Position numbers and translations under genes: made by a program. A stretch of DNA of 64,000 bases, from positions 1 through 64,000 of the forward strand of contig NZ_WBMR01000010.1 in assembly GCF_008923365.1 (NCBI RefSeq), given 5' to 3'. The stretch comes from Actinomadura montaniterrae (GTDB taxonomy: Bacteria > Actinomycetota > Actinomycetes > Streptosporangiales > Streptosporangiaceae). The notes under the pieces were generated by a model. It did not search any database and had not been told where the DNA came from. It was given only the letters and a program-made list of their open reading frames with translations. How positions within the stretch are numbered: position 1 is the stretch's first letter; each line of letters begins with the position of its first letter. This document shows positions 50,789 through 60,195 of the stretch, in pieces.

Positions 50789-52516
50789 GTGGCCCGCACA
50801 TCTCTTTCGGAGGCCGCGCCCGTCGTGTCGGTGCGCACGACGTTCCGGCATTTCTGGCCGCTCATGCGGGGCGACCGGCGGCTGCTGCTGCTCGGCGGCG
50901 CGCTCGCCGTCGCGGCGGCCGGCTGCGAGGTCGCGGCGATCCGGCTGTTCGGCGTCATCACCGACGAGGCGCTGGCCGCCCGCGACCTGGCCGCCTTCTG
51001 GACGCCGGCCGCCGAATGGCTCGCCATCGCGGTGGTGGCCGCGCTGATGACCTTCGTCGGCGACTACGTGACGACGCTCGCGGGCGAGCGGTTCCTGCTG
51101 CGGCTGCGCGACCGGGTGTTCGCGCACGTCCAGACGCTGTCACCGGAGTTCTTCGACAGGGGCCGCCTCGGCGATCTGATGGCGCGACTGACCGACGACA
51201 TCGAGGCGATCGAGGAACTGGTGGCGTCCGGGCTCGTCCGGCTGGTGACGGCGGTGGTCAGCGCGGTGTTCTTCGTCGCCGCCGCGTTCGCCGTCCGGTG
51301 GGACCTGGCGCTGGTGGCGTGCGCGCTCGTCCCGGTCTTCCTGCTGGTGACGCGGGGATTCTCGGGGCGGTTCCGGGCGGCGGCCGGGCAGGAGCGGCTC
51401 AGCAACGGCGCGATGGTCGGCACCGTCGAGGAGAGCCTGTCGAACCAGCCGCTCGTCCAGGCCTACAACCGGCAGGAGCTGCAGGCGCGGCGGCTGCACG
51501 CCGAGGGGCGCACCTGGCTGGCGGCGAAGATGGCCGAGACCCGGCTGTCCAGCCTGTACGGGCCGCTCGTCGAGGTCGTCGAGACGGTCTGCGTGCTCGT
51601 CGTGCTCGGAGCAGGCGCGTGGGAACTGCAGGAACACCGGATCACGCTCGGCGGGCTGCTGTCCTTCGCCGCCTACCTCGGCTACCTGTACCCGAACGTG
51701 CAGAGCCTCGGGGAGCTCGCGCTCACCGCGTCCGAGGCGGCGGCGGGCGCCGACCGCGTCCAGGAGGTGCTGCGCACCCGCCCTGCGGTCGCCGAGCATC
51801 CGGCGGCCCGGACCCGGGTCGCGCGGCGCGGCCGCGTCGCCTTCGACCACGTGACGTTCCGCTACCCGGGCGCCGACCGTCCCGTCATCGAGGACCTGCA
51901 CTTCAGGGCCGGGCCCGGTGAGCTGGTGCTGCTGGCCGGGCCGAGCGGCGCCGGGAAGTCGACGGTCACCAAGCTGCTGCTGCGGTTCTACGATCCCGAC
52001 TCCGGCGGGATCCGGCTGGACGGGATCCCGCTGCGGGAGCTGTCGCTCGCCGCGCTCCGCGACACCCTCACCGTGCTGCAGCAGGAGACGCTGATGTTCT
52101 CCGGCACCGTCCGCGACAACATCGCCTACGGCAGGCCGGACGCGACCGAGGCGGAGATCGTGGCCGCGGCGGTCGCCGCCGACGCCCACGACTTCATCAG
52201 CGCGCTGCCGGACGGCTACGACACCGAGATCGGGCAGCGGGGACGGCTCCTGTCGGGCGGCCAGCGGCAGCGGATCGGGATCGCCCGCGCCATGGTGCGG
52301 GACGCGCCGGTCCTGGTGCTCGACGAGCCCACCACCGGCCTGGACGCGCGGACGGCCCGCAACGTCCTCGGCCCGCTGCGGCGGCTGATGGCCGGACGGA
52401 CGACCATCCTCATCACCCACGACCTGCATCTGGCGCCGGAGGCGGACCGGATCGTCATGCTCGGCCCGGCGGGCTCGCGGACGCCCGCGGTGTTCCAGGA
52501 AGGCGCAGGCGCATGA
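50789..52516 (+). CDS. ABC exporter half-transporter (fused TM and ATPase)
   Basis: 575 residues. Six membrane helices (residues 30-320) form a type IV exporter core, with the QPLVQAYNRQELQARRL coupling region. The nucleotide-binding domain (340-570) has GPSGAGKSTVTKLLLRFYDP, Q-loop LQQETLMFSGTVRDN, LLSGGQRQRIGIARAM, VLVLDEPTTGLD and ITHDLHLAPEADR. The GTG at 50789 is chosen because GGGAGGGG precedes it. Its 3' end overlaps the convergent histidine kinase by 62 bp. It probably exports lipids, peptides or drugs. Confidence 0.92.
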   Translation: MARTSLSEAAPVVSVRTTFRHFWPLMRGDRRLLLLGGALAVAAAGCEVAAIRLFGVITDEALAARDLAAFWTPAAEWLAIAVVAALMTFVGDYVTTLAGERFLLRLRDRVFAHVQTLSPEFFDRGRLGDLMARLTDDIEAIEELVASGLVRLVTAVVSAVFFVAAAFAVRWDLALVACALVPVFLLVTRGFSGRFRAAAGQERLSNGAMVGTVEESLSNQPLVQAYNRQELQARRLHAEGRTWLAAKMAETRLSSLYGPLVEVVETVCVLVVLGAGAWELQEHRITLGGLLSFAAYLGYLYPNVQSLGELALTASEAAAGADRVQEVLRTRPAVAEHPAARTRVARRGRVAFDHVTFRYPGADRPVIEDLHFRAGPGELVLLAGPSGAGKSTVTKLLLRFYDPDSGGIRLDGIPLRELSLAALRDTLTVLQQETLMFSGTVRDNIAYGRPDATEAEIVAAAVAADAHDFISALPDGYDTEIGQRGRLLSGGQRQRIGIARAMVRDAPVLVLDEPTTGLDARTARNVLGPLRRLMAGRTTILITHDLHLAPEADRIVMLGPAGSRTPAVFQEGAGA

Positions 52517-53861
52517 GCGCGCCGCCCTCGGGCCGGTTGCACGCCGACACCGTGCCGCCGTGCTGCTCGGCGGTGTGCCGGACGATCGCCAGCCCCAGCC
52601 CGGAGCCCGGCAGCGCGCGGGCTTCGGGCGCGCGGTAGAAGCGCTCGAAGACGTAGGGGAGCGTCGACTCGGGGATGCCCGGACCCTCGTCGGCGACCAG
52701 CAGCTCACCGTCCCGCAGGTCGATCCGGACGGTGCCGTCCGGCGGGCTGAACTTCACCGCGTTGTCCAGCAGGTTCGTGACCGCGCGGACGAGCGCCGGC
52801 TCCGAGCCGCGCACCAGCCACGGCTCCAGCCGCGTCTCGAACGTCGCCGCCGGCGCGCGCAGCCGGACCCGTTCGACCGCCTGCGGGACGACCCGGTCCA
52901 GCCGGACCTCGGTGCGCACCGCGCCCTGCTCGTCGTCGCGGGCCAGCTCGACCAGGTCCCCGACGAGGTTCGTCAGCTCCCGTAGCTGCGCCTTCACGTC
53001 GCCGAGGAGAGCGTCCATGTTGCCGTGCGGGAGCGTCCGCTCGGGGTGGGCGCGCGACTGGATCAGCAGGTCGATGTTGGTGCGCAGGCTGGTCAGCGGG
53101 GTGCGCAGCTCGTGCCCGGCGTCGGCGACGAGCCGCCGCTGCCGCTCCCGCGACCGGTTCAGCGCGGCGAGCATCGCGTTGAAGCTCCCCGCCAGCCGGC
53201 TGATCTCGTCGTCGCCCGACACCCGGATCGGCTCGGTGTTCAGGTCCTGGGTGCGGGCGATCGCCGTGACCGCGCGGGTCAGCCGCCGCACCGGCTGCAG
53301 GCCGGCGCCCGCCACCGCGATGCCCGCGCCGGCCGCCAGCACCGCCGCGCCGGCCCCGACCATGATCGTGATGTACTGGAAGCCGGTGACGGTCTCGTCG
53401 ACCATCGTCAGCGAGCGGCCCAGCACGATCACCGTCCCGTCCTGCGCCCGCACCGTGATGACCCGCATGTGCACGCCGCCCGACTCGCCGTCCGCCAGTA
53501 CGAACGGCGGACCGCCGGGCGCCGAGACGCGGCGCACGGCGGCCTGGTCGACGGGAGGCGGCGTCCGGGTGCCCGGCGGGGAGACCGCCCGGCCGTCGCG
53601 GACCGTCGCGGCGCTCATGTCCAGCGCCGCCAGCAGGTCGCCGTCGTGCCGGTCGCCGGGCCGGCCGTTGACGTTGTCGGCGAGCGTCTGCGCCTGCCCG
53701 ATGAGGGTCTGGTCGATCTCGTTGTGCAGCCGCCCGGTGAACATGGTGAACGACACCCACGACGTCGCCACGATCGCGGCGATGACCGTCCCGGCGGCGA
53801 GCAGCGCGACCCGCGCCCGCAGCGACGGCCCGTGCCACCGCCGCCGCCACCGGACCCTCAT
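52455..53861 (-). CDS. MprB-like sensor histidine kinase
   Basis: 468 residues. TM1 near residues 15-35 ([20 protein letters not shown]), an extracytoplasmic sensor of about 130 residues, TM2 ([20 protein letters not shown]), a HAMP domain, then [20 protein letters not shown] with the phospho-acceptor His, N box [12 protein letters not shown]1 VADEGPGIP and G2 GSGLGLAIV. The similarity is to MprB, which senses envelope stress in mycobacteria. The start overlaps the regulator stop. The 3' end overlaps the convergent ABC exporter gene. Confidence 0.93.
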   Translation of the reverse strand: MRVRWRRRWHGPSLRARVALLAAGTVIAAIVATSWVSFTMFTGRLHNEIDQTLIGQAQTLADNVNGRPGDRHDGDLLAALDMSAATVRDGRAVSPPGTRTPPPVDQAAVRRVSAPGGPPFVLADGESGGVHMRVITVRAQDGTVIVLGRSLTMVDETVTGFQYITIMVGAGAAVLAAGAGIAVAGAGLQPVRRLTRAVTAIARTQDLNTEPIRVSGDDEISRLAGSFNAMLAALNRSRERQRRLVADAGHELRTPLTSLRTNIDLLIQSRAHPERTLPHGNMDALLGDVKAQLRELTNLVGDLVELARDDEQGAVRTEVRLDRVVPQAVERVRLRAPAATFETRLEPWLVRGSEPALVRAVTNLLDNAVKFSPPDGTVRIDLRDGELLVADEGPGIPESTLPYVFERFYRAPEARALPGSGLGLAIVRHTAEQHGGTVSACNRPEGGALMRLRLPGTPRASASPPGRA

Positions 53862-54574
53862 ACCGGGCCCTCCCGCAGCGCGTACCCGACGCCCCGCACC
53901 GTGTGGATCAGCCGCGGCCCGCCGTGCTCCTCGGTCTTGCGGCGCAGGTAGCCGATGTAGACGTGCAGCGAGTTCGACGACCGGCCGAAGTCGAACCCCC
54001 ACACCTCCTCGTGGATCCGGGCCCGCTCCAGCACCCGCCGCGGCCGCCGCATCAGCAGCTCCAGCAGGTCGAACTCGGTGCGGGTCAGGTGCAGCGGCCG
54101 CCCGCCGCGGCGCACCTCCCGGGTGTCGACGTTCAGCACCAGGTCCGCGAACCGCAGCACCTCGTCGCCGCCGGGCTCCGCGCCGAACCCGCGCGAGCGG
54201 CGCAGCAGCGCCCGCAGCCGCGCCGTCAGCTCCTCCAGCTCGAACGGCTTGGCGATGTAGTCGTCGGCGCCCGCGTCGAGCCCGGCGATCCGGTCGTCCA
54301 GCTCGTCCCGCGCGGTCAGCAGCAGCACCGGCAGGTCGTCGCCGCGTCCGCGCAGCATCCGGCAGGTGCCGATGCCGTCCAGGTTCGGCATCATCCAGTC
54401 GAGCACGACGGCGTCCGGAGCGGCCCGGTCGATCGCCTCGAGCGTCTCCAGACCGTCCGCCGCGAGCTCGACCTCGTAGCCGTTGAAGCGCAGCACCCGC
54501 TCCAGCGCCGACCGCACCGCCGGGTCGTCGTCGGCCACCAGGATCCGCGGCGCGCCCGCGCCCGCCTCCGTCAT
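53858..54574 (-). CDS. MprA/OmpR-like response regulator
   Basis: 238 residues. Receiver: [40 protein letters not shown] with the phosphorylated Asp near residue 55, Lys in [10 protein letters not shown]. Winged-helix effector: [38 protein letters not shown] and [20 protein letters not shown] precedes the ATG. It forms an operon with the kinase at 52455-53861. Confidence 0.94.
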   Translation of the reverse strand: MTEAGAGAPRILVADDDPAVRSALERVLRFNGYEVELAADGLETLEAIDRAAPDAVVLDWMMPNLDGIGTCRMLRGRGDDLPVLLLTARDELDDRIAGLDAGADDYIAKPFELEELTARLRALLRRSRGFGAEPGGDEVLRFADLVLNVDTREVRRGGRPLHLTRTEFDLLELLMRRPRRVLERARIHEEVWGFDFGRSSNSLHVYIGYLRRKTEEHGGPRLIHTVRGVGYALREGPV

Positions 54575-54653
54575 CCGCACTCCCTCGGTAGGTCCGGCCA
54601 CCACTGTGGGCCACCGATTCTGAGCGGAGGGTGAGAGGACGCTTAGACGCCGC

Positions 54654-55463
54654 TCAGGAGGTTCTTAACCGCGGCGGCAGCGGTGGCGCGCCGTCGCGGG
54701 CGAGCTCCCGGGACAGCGACAGCGCGGCGGTCCGCACGGCGGGGGCGAGGCGGTCCAGGTCCAGCCGGCACACGTTGCCGGTGATGGACAGGGCGGCGAT
54801 CACCCGGCGGCGGCGGTCGAGGATGGGCGCGGCGACGGCGGACACCCCCGCCTCCGACTCCTCCCGGTTCACCGCGTAGCCGCGGTCGGCGGTGCGGGCG
54901 AGCTCGCGGCGCAGCAGCCCCGGCATCACGATCGTGTGCGGGGTGTGCCGGACGAGGCCGGCGTCCAGCACCCGGTCCAGCCGCTCCTGCGGCCCGAGCG
55001 CGAGGAACAGCTTGCCGGTCGCGGTGCAGTACGCGGGCAGCCGGCCGCCGACGCGGGAGATGATCGGCATCGACCGGCGGCCGCTCACCTTCTCCAGGAA
55101 CAGCGTGTCGACGCCGTCCAGGACGGCGAGGTGGATGTTCTCGTGCGTCGCCTCGTACAGGTCCTCCATGTGGGGGAGCGCCGCCTCGCGGAACCCGCGC
55201 GGGCTCGGCGCCCGGTGCCCGAGGACGAACAGCCGCATGCTGAGCCGGTAGCCGGCCGCGGTCCGCTCGACGCCGCCCCACCGCACCAGCTCCGCCAGCA
55301 GCCGGTGCGCGGTCGGCTTGGGCAGCCCGGTCCGGGCGGCGAGCTCGGTCAGCGTCAGCTCGGTGTCGGCGGAGCCGAAGGCGTCCAGCAGGCTGAGCCC
55401 GCGCGCCAGCACCGACCGCGGCGGTTCCGGCTCCGGCTCGGCTCCACGGGCGCGCGTGTCCAT
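54654..55463 (-). CDS. IclR-family transcriptional regulator
   Basis: 269 residues. Winged HTH near residues 18-75 ([40 protein letters not shown]), then an IclR effector domain: [32 protein letters not shown], and EEFSE-like [20 protein letters not shown]. It is downstream of the ThDP decarboxylase gene on the same strand and probably controls the decarboxylase/SDR genes and the divergent ABC transporter via the TTTCA-N5-TGAAA palindrome near 58008. Confidence 0.92.
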   Translation of the reverse strand: MDTRARGAEPEPEPPRSVLARGLSLLDAFGSADTELTLTELAARTGLPKPTAHRLLAELVRWGGVERTAAGYRLSMRLFVLGHRAPSPRGFREAALPHMEDLYEATHENIHLAVLDGVDTLFLEKVSGRRSMPIISRVGGRLPAYCTATGKLFLALGPQERLDRVLDAGLVRHTPHTIVMPGLLRRELARTADRGYAVNREESEAGVSAVAAPILDRRRRVIAALSITGNVCRLDLDRLAPAVRTAALSLSRELARDGAPPLPPRLRTS

Positions 55464-55516
55464 GCCCCGATCGTCACCGTGATCGCGCGTCCCGGCAAGG
55501 GGGCGCGGCCCGCCGC

Positions 55517-57184
55517 TCACCGGGCGCCCGGAGGCCGGTCGCCGGACGAGGGGGCGTGCCCGGCGACCGGGGCCTCGATCAGCAGCGGCGCCTCCAGGTC
55601 CTTCGCCGACGCGACCGCGTCCGCGAGTTCGGCGGCCGATGCGGCGCGCACCGAGGCGATGCCGAACAGCCGCGCCGCGGCCTGCCAGTCCAGCGCCGGA
55701 GGGGCCAGGTCCATGCCGACGTAGCGGCGGTGCTCGGCGGACGCGCCGCCGCCCTCGTCGAGGGTCTCCTTGAGGGTGCGGTACTCGCCGTTGTTCATGA
55801 CGACGAACGCGACCGGCACCCGGTAGCGTGCGGCGCTCCACAGTCCCTGCACGCCGAACATCGCGCACCCGTCGCCGAGGACCGCGACCACCGGACGGTC
55901 GCCGACGGCCATCCGGGTGCCGACCGCGGCGCCGATGCCCCAGCCGAGCCCGCCGCCGACCGTGTGCACGTACGAGCCGGGCCGGTCCTGGCGCAGCACC
56001 GCGCGCAGCTTCAACCCGGCCGTGATCGCCTCCTCGACCACGATCGCGTCGCCGGGCAGCCCGGCGGCGACGGCGTGCGCGGCGGCGCCCGGGTCCATCG
56101 GCGCGGGGCCGTAGGCGGCGCGGGCCCGCTCCTCGGTCTCCGCGCGGGCACGGGCGTGCGCGGCGCCGAGCCGTTCGATCCGCTCCTTCGCGGACGGCAC
56201 GCGCCCGTCGAGCGCGGCGGCGAGCGCGCCCAGCGTCCCGGTGAGGTCGCCGGTCAGGCCGTGCCGGACGGCGAAGTTGCGGCCGATCTCCGCCGGGTCC
56301 TCGTCGATCTGCACGATCGCGAGCCCGTCCGGGACCGCCGGCCCGGGCGTGTAGTGGTGGGGCATGAACGCGTGGCACCCCGCGATGAGCGCCGCGTCGT
56401 GCGCGGCGAGCGTCTCGCGGATCACCGCGTTGCGCGGCGGCAGCATCCCCGCGTACAGCGGATGGCCGGTGGGGAAGTCGACGCCGTCGTTCATCGGCTG
56501 GTGATGCACCACCGCGCCGAGCCGCTCGGCGACCGCGACCAGCTCCGCGACGGCGCCCGCCCGGCCCACGCCGTCACCGGCGATCACGACCGGACGCTCC
56601 GCCGCCGCGAGGAGCGCCGCGGCGTCCGCGACGTCCGCCGGTCCGGGGCCGGTCACGGGGGAGCGGGCGGGGACCGCGACGTCGCAGTCCTCCTCCACCA
56701 GGTCCATAGGGACCGACACCAGCACCGGGCCCGCCGGCGGCCGCGCCGCCAGCGCGAACGCGCGCCTCAAGAGGACCGGCAGGTCGCGGGCGTGCTGCAC
56801 CTCGACCGCCTGCTTCGTGGCCGCCGACGCCAGCCCGACCAGGTCGCCCGACAGCATCGGGTCCTGGACGAGGTGCCGGCGGTCCTGCTGCCCCGCGACG
56901 ACCACCATCGGGGTCCGCGACCGCAGCGCGTTCAGCATCCCGATCAGCCCGTTCGCGACGCCCGCCGCGACGTGCAGGCTGACCATCGACGTGCGGCGCG
57001 ACGCCCGCGCGTACCCGTCCGCCATCGCCACCACCGACGCCTCCTGCAGGCCCAGCACGTACCGCAGGTCCGGCGCCTCCACGAGCGCGTCCATCAGCGG
57101 CAACTCGGTCGTGCCGGGGTTGCCGAAGATCCGCGTGACGCCCTCGTCCCGGGCGATCTCCAGCAGCGCCTCGATCGGCCTCAT
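55517..57184 (-). CDS. ThDP-dependent decarboxylase (benzoylformate decarboxylase-like)
   Basis: 555 residues, three-domain ThDP fold. N-terminal GVTRIFGNPGTTELPLMDAL and catalytic Glu in YVLGLQEASVVAMADGYARA; C-terminal ThDP motif AVLGDGCAMFGVQGLWSAAR...VVMNN and GGGLGWGIGAAVG. The 'NPGTTE' start is typical of benzoylformate and related 2-keto-acid decarboxylases. It would yield an aldehyde from an aromatic or branched 2-keto acid. It lies 17 bp after the SDR gene in an operon with it and the IclR regulator. Confidence 0.9.
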   Translation of the reverse strand: MRPIEALLEIARDEGVTRIFGNPGTTELPLMDALVEAPDLRYVLGLQEASVVAMADGYARASRRTSMVSLHVAAGVANGLIGMLNALRSRTPMVVVAGQQDRRHLVQDPMLSGDLVGLASAATKQAVEVQHARDLPVLLRRAFALAARPPAGPVLVSVPMDLVEEDCDVAVPARSPVTGPGPADVADAAALLAAAERPVVIAGDGVGRAGAVAELVAVAERLGAVVHHQPMNDGVDFPTGHPLYAGMLPPRNAVIRETLAAHDAALIAGCHAFMPHHYTPGPAVPDGLAIVQIDEDPAEIGRNFAVRHGLTGDLTGTLGALAAALDGRVPSAKERIERLGAAHARARAETEERARAAYGPAPMDPGAAAHAVAAGLPGDAIVVEEAITAGLKLRAVLRQDRPGSYVHTVGGGLGWGIGAAVGTRMAVGDRPVVAVLGDGCAMFGVQGLWSAARYRVPVAFVVMNNGEYRTLKETLDEGGGASAEHRRYVGMDLAPPALDWQAAARLFGIASVRAASAAELADAVASAKDLEAPLLIEAPVAGHAPSSGDRPPGAR

Positions 57185-57201
57185 GTCCTGCCTTCCGGAT
57201 G

Positions 57202-57957
57202 TCAGTGCTTGGCGGAGCCGCCGTCGACGTTGATCGTCTGCCCGGTGAGGAACCCGCTGCCCTCGTCGACCACGTACAGCAGCGTCGACAGCAGGTCGCG
57301 CGGCTCCTCGGTCGCCGGGACCACCTGCAGCGCCCGGACCCGGTCGAAGCCGCCGTCCGCGCCCGTCGTCCGGGCGGCGGTCGCGGTGCGGGTGAGGCCG
57401 GGCGCGATCGCGTTCACGGTGATCCCGTCAGAACCGACGGCGCTCGCCAGCGCGCGCGTGAAGCCGACCAGTCCCGCCTTGGAGGTCGTGTAGGCGACCA
57501 GGTCGGGCGGTCCGAGGAACACCACCGCCGAGACGATGTTGACGATCCGCCCCCACCCGGCCGAACGCAGGTGGGGGAGCGCGGCGCGCGACACCAGGAA
57601 CGGGCCGTCCAGGTTCACCCGCATGATCCGGCGCCAGTCCTCCAGCGTCGTCTTCTCGAACGGGATCGGCGGGTAGATCCCGGCGTTGTTCACCACGATG
57701 TGCAGGGCGCCGAACCGGGCGGCGGCCTCCTCCACCGCCGCCCCGACCTCGTCCGGATCGGTCACGTCCGCGCGGACCGGAAGGAACCGGTCGCCCGGGA
57801 TGCGCTCCGCGGTGCCCGACATGTCGGCCAGGTCCAGCCCCGCGACCCGGTGACCGCGCGCGGCGAGCGCGATCGCGAACTCCCGGCCGAGGCCGCCCGC
57901 GGCTCCGGTGACGAGGGCGACCCGCTGCGTTCCGTTCAGGGACGGCGTCATCGTCAT
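57202..57957 (-). CDS. Short-chain dehydrogenase/reductase
   Basis: 251 residues, classical SDR. Cofactor motif VTGAAGGLGREFAIALAARG, NNAG motif IVVNNAGIYPP, catalytic Ser in NIVSAVVFLG and YxxxK in AYTTSKAGLVG, ending GQTINVDGGSAKH. It probably oxidises an alcohol or reduces a ketone or aldehyde in the same pathway as the ThDP enzyme. The frame is open to an ATG at 58011, whose codons overlap the palindromic operator; 57957 is preferred from family length. Confidence 0.9.
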   Translation of the reverse strand: MTMTPSLNGTQRVALVTGAAGGLGREFAIALAARGHRVAGLDLADMSGTAERIPGDRFLPVRADVTDPDEVGAAVEEAAARFGALHIVVNNAGIYPPIPFEKTTLEDWRRIMRVNLDGPFLVSRAALPHLRSAGWGRIVNIVSAVVFLGPPDLVAYTTSKAGLVGFTRALASAVGSDGITVNAIAPGLTRTATAARTTGADGGFDRVRALQVVPATEEPRDLLSTLLYVVDEGSGFLTGQTINVDGGSAKH

Positions 57958-57996
57958 GGACGGCAGCGTGCGCCACCGCGGCGGCGCCGACAAGGC

Positions 57997-58020
57997 GCCG
58001 TTTTCACTCATTGAAACGGC
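57997..58020. promoter_or_regulatory. IclR-type palindrome between SDR and ABC genes
   Basis: GCCGTTT and AAACGGC flank 10 bp, with TTTCA-CTCAT-TGAAA as an inner perfect inverted repeat. Its position in the divergent promoter fits control of both operons by the linked IclR protein. Confidence 0.55.
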
Positions 58021-58059
58021 GTCCTTGTCGTCGGAAGCGGCCGGTCACATGCTCGCCGC

Positions 58060-59124
58060 ATGTCAGTTCCGAAGCCCTCGGCCGCCGCGCCGCCGGCGAA
58101 CGGCGACGGCGGCGCCGCGCCCCGCCGCCGGACGCGCCGCCCGGTCCCCGACGAGGCCGGCGTCGTCGGCGTGCTGATCCTGCTGGTGCTCGGCGTCGGG
58201 CTGTTCCAGCCGGACTTCCTGCGCACCGGCAACCTGCTCACGACCGCGCACAACTCCGTCTACGTCGGGCTGATGGCGCTCGGCATGGTGTTCGCCCTCG
58301 CGATGCGGGAGGTGGACCTGTCGGTCGGCGGGATGTACGCGATGGGCGTCGTCGTCGGCGCGCTGCTGATCCGCGACGGCTGGAACACCTGGCTCGCGGC
58401 GCTGGCCGTGCTGGCGCTGTCGGCGCTGGTCGGGGCGCTCAACGGGGCGGTGACGACGTACCTGCGGCTGCCGTCGTTCATCGTCACGCTCGCCACCGCG
58501 ATGCTGCTGCGCGGCGTCGGCCTCGCGCTCGCCGAGGGCAAGCAGATCACCGACCTGCCGCAGGGCGACGCGCTGTTCCGCGTCCTCGGCGGCGGGGAGC
58601 TGCTCGGCGTGCCGGACGCCGTGTGGGTGTTCGTGCTCGCCGTCGTGGTGCTCACCGTGCTGTTCACCCGGACGAGGTTCGGCGCGCGGGTCCGGGCGAT
58701 CGGCTCCAACCCGGAGGCCGCCGAGTTCGGCGGGCTGCCCGTCGCCCGCACCCGGATCGCGGCGCTGGCGCTGTCCGGGCTGATGGCGGGCCTCGCCGCG
58801 GTGCTCGCGCTCGCGTTCTTCATCGCCGGCGACCCCACGATCGGGCAGGGCTACGAGCTCACCGCCATCGCCGCGGCCATCATCGGCGGCACCCCGCTGA
58901 AGGGCGGCACCGGCTCCGTCCTCGGCGCCGCGGCGGGCACCCTCATCCTCGGCGCCGTCACCGCGGCGCTGGTGTTCTTCGAGGTCCCCATCAACTGGAC
59001 GACGTTCGCGACCGGGGGCGTCATCCTCGTCGCCGTCGGCGCCGCGCCGCTGCTGCGCCGCGTCCGCGACGTCCGTGACCTGCGCGCGGTCCGCGACCTG
59101 CGCTCACCTGGGAGGAACCCATGA
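58060..59124 (+). CDS. Sugar ABC transporter permease (RbsC-like)
   Basis: 354 residues. A Pro/Ala/Arg-rich N-terminus of about 35 residues, then about 8-10 helices: LMALGMVFALAMREVDLSVG, LRLPSFIVTLATAMLLRGVG, TRFGARVRAIGSNPEAAEFG (coupling loop) and ELTAIAAAIIGGTPLKGGTG. First gene of a ribose-type importer operon divergent from the SDR gene; its stop overlaps the binding-protein ATG. Confidence 0.92.
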   Translation: MSVPKPSAAAPPANGDGGAAPRRRTRRPVPDEAGVVGVLILLVLGVGLFQPDFLRTGNLLTTAHNSVYVGLMALGMVFALAMREVDLSVGGMYAMGVVVGALLIRDGWNTWLAALAVLALSALVGALNGAVTTYLRLPSFIVTLATAMLLRGVGLALAEGKQITDLPQGDALFRVLGGGELLGVPDAVWVFVLAVVVLTVLFTRTRFGARVRAIGSNPEAAEFGGLPVARTRIAALALSGLMAGLAAVLALAFFIAGDPTIGQGYELTAIAAAIIGGTPLKGGTGSVLGAAAGTLILGAVTAALVFFEVPINWTTFATGGVILVAVGAAPLLRRVRDVRDLRAVRDLRSPGRNP

Positions 59125-60194
59125 TCCCGCGTCCCCGCGGGCCGCTCGCCGCCGCCGCGGCGCTGCTGCTCGGCGCCGCCCTGACCACCGCGTCCTGCGG
59201 GGACGGCGGGTCGGGCGGCAAGAGCGGCCGGCTGAAGATGGGCATCGCCGTCGCCAACTACAGCCTCAACTTCGCCCGCGAGATGTACGAGGGCGCGACC
59301 GAGGCGTCCAAGCGGGCCGGGAACGTCGACTTCAAGGTCGTCGGCCCGCCGAACACCGACGGGCCCGCCGAGCAGCAGCTCTTCCAGAACCTCACCGTCA
59401 CCCACCCGGACGGGATCGTGCTGGAGAACCTCGACCCGCCGATCTTCACCCGGCCGGCGGCGCAGGCCGTCGAGAAGGGCATCCCGATCGTCGCGCTGGA
59501 CACCGCGCCCACCGACGGCAGCAAGGTCGGCTTCTACGTCGGCAACGACAACTACGAGCTCGGCGCGCTGCTCGCTCAGGCGACGGTGAAGAAGCTCGGC
59601 AAGGACGCCAAGGGCACGATCGTCATCGGCGTCCCGAACCCGGGGACGCCCGTCCTCGACAGCCGCGCGAAAGGAATCAAGGACACGCTCGCGCAGCAGG
59701 CGCCGGGCATCCGCGTCCTCGGCCCGTTCCAGACCTACAGCGACCCGGCGCAGAGCTACGGTGCCTGGCAGGCGCAGGTCAACGCGCACCCCGACGCGCT
59801 CGCGTTCCTCGGCGTCGGCGACGCCGACAGCTACAACCTCGCCCGGCTCAAGGAGCAGCGGCACGGCAAGTACCTGACCGCGGGGTTCGACGTCGATCCG
59901 AAGACGCTGGACGCCATCAAGCGCGGCACCAACTTCGCTGGCATCGACCCCGAGCACTACCTCAAGGGCTACATCGCGACCGCTCTGCTCATCAAGGCGG
60001 TCCGCGACGGCAAGGGCAAGCTGCCGTCGGGCTGGTTCAAGACGCCCGGCCTGGTGATGGACTCCGGCAACATCGACGAGATCCTCAAGCGGCAGCAGTC
60101 GGTGCAGAACGCCTACGCCTGGTACAAGCCGCAGCTCGACAAGCTGCTGGCGGACCCGAACGCGAGCATCCGGCCGCTCAAGGAGGCCCGCTGA
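59121..60194 (+). CDS. Sugar-type ABC transporter substrate-binding lipoprotein
   Basis: 357 residues. Signal peptide with lipobox LTTASC (Cys near residue 27), then a type I binding fold: LKMGIAVANYSLNFAREMYE, FQNLTVTHPDGIVLENLDPP, GTIVIGVPNPGTPVLDSRAK and DALAFLGVGDADSYNLARLK. It supplies the importer of this cluster; the ligand is probably related to the keto acid/alcohol handled by the ThDP and SDR enzymes. Confidence 0.92.
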   Translation: MIPRPRGPLAAAAALLLGAALTTASCGDGGSGGKSGRLKMGIAVANYSLNFAREMYEGATEASKRAGNVDFKVVGPPNTDGPAEQQLFQNLTVTHPDGIVLENLDPPIFTRPAAQAVEKGIPIVALDTAPTDGSKVGFYVGNDNYELGALLAQATVKKLGKDAKGTIVIGVPNPGTPVLDSRAKGIKDTLAQQAPGIRVLGPFQTYSDPAQSYGAWQAQVNAHPDALAFLGVGDADSYNLARLKEQRHGKYLTAGFDVDPKTLDAIKRGTNFAGIDPEHYLKGYIATALLIKAVRDGKGKLPSGWFKTPGLVMDSGNIDEILKRQQSVQNAYAWYKPQLDKLLADPNASIRPLKEAR

Positions 60195-60195
60195 C

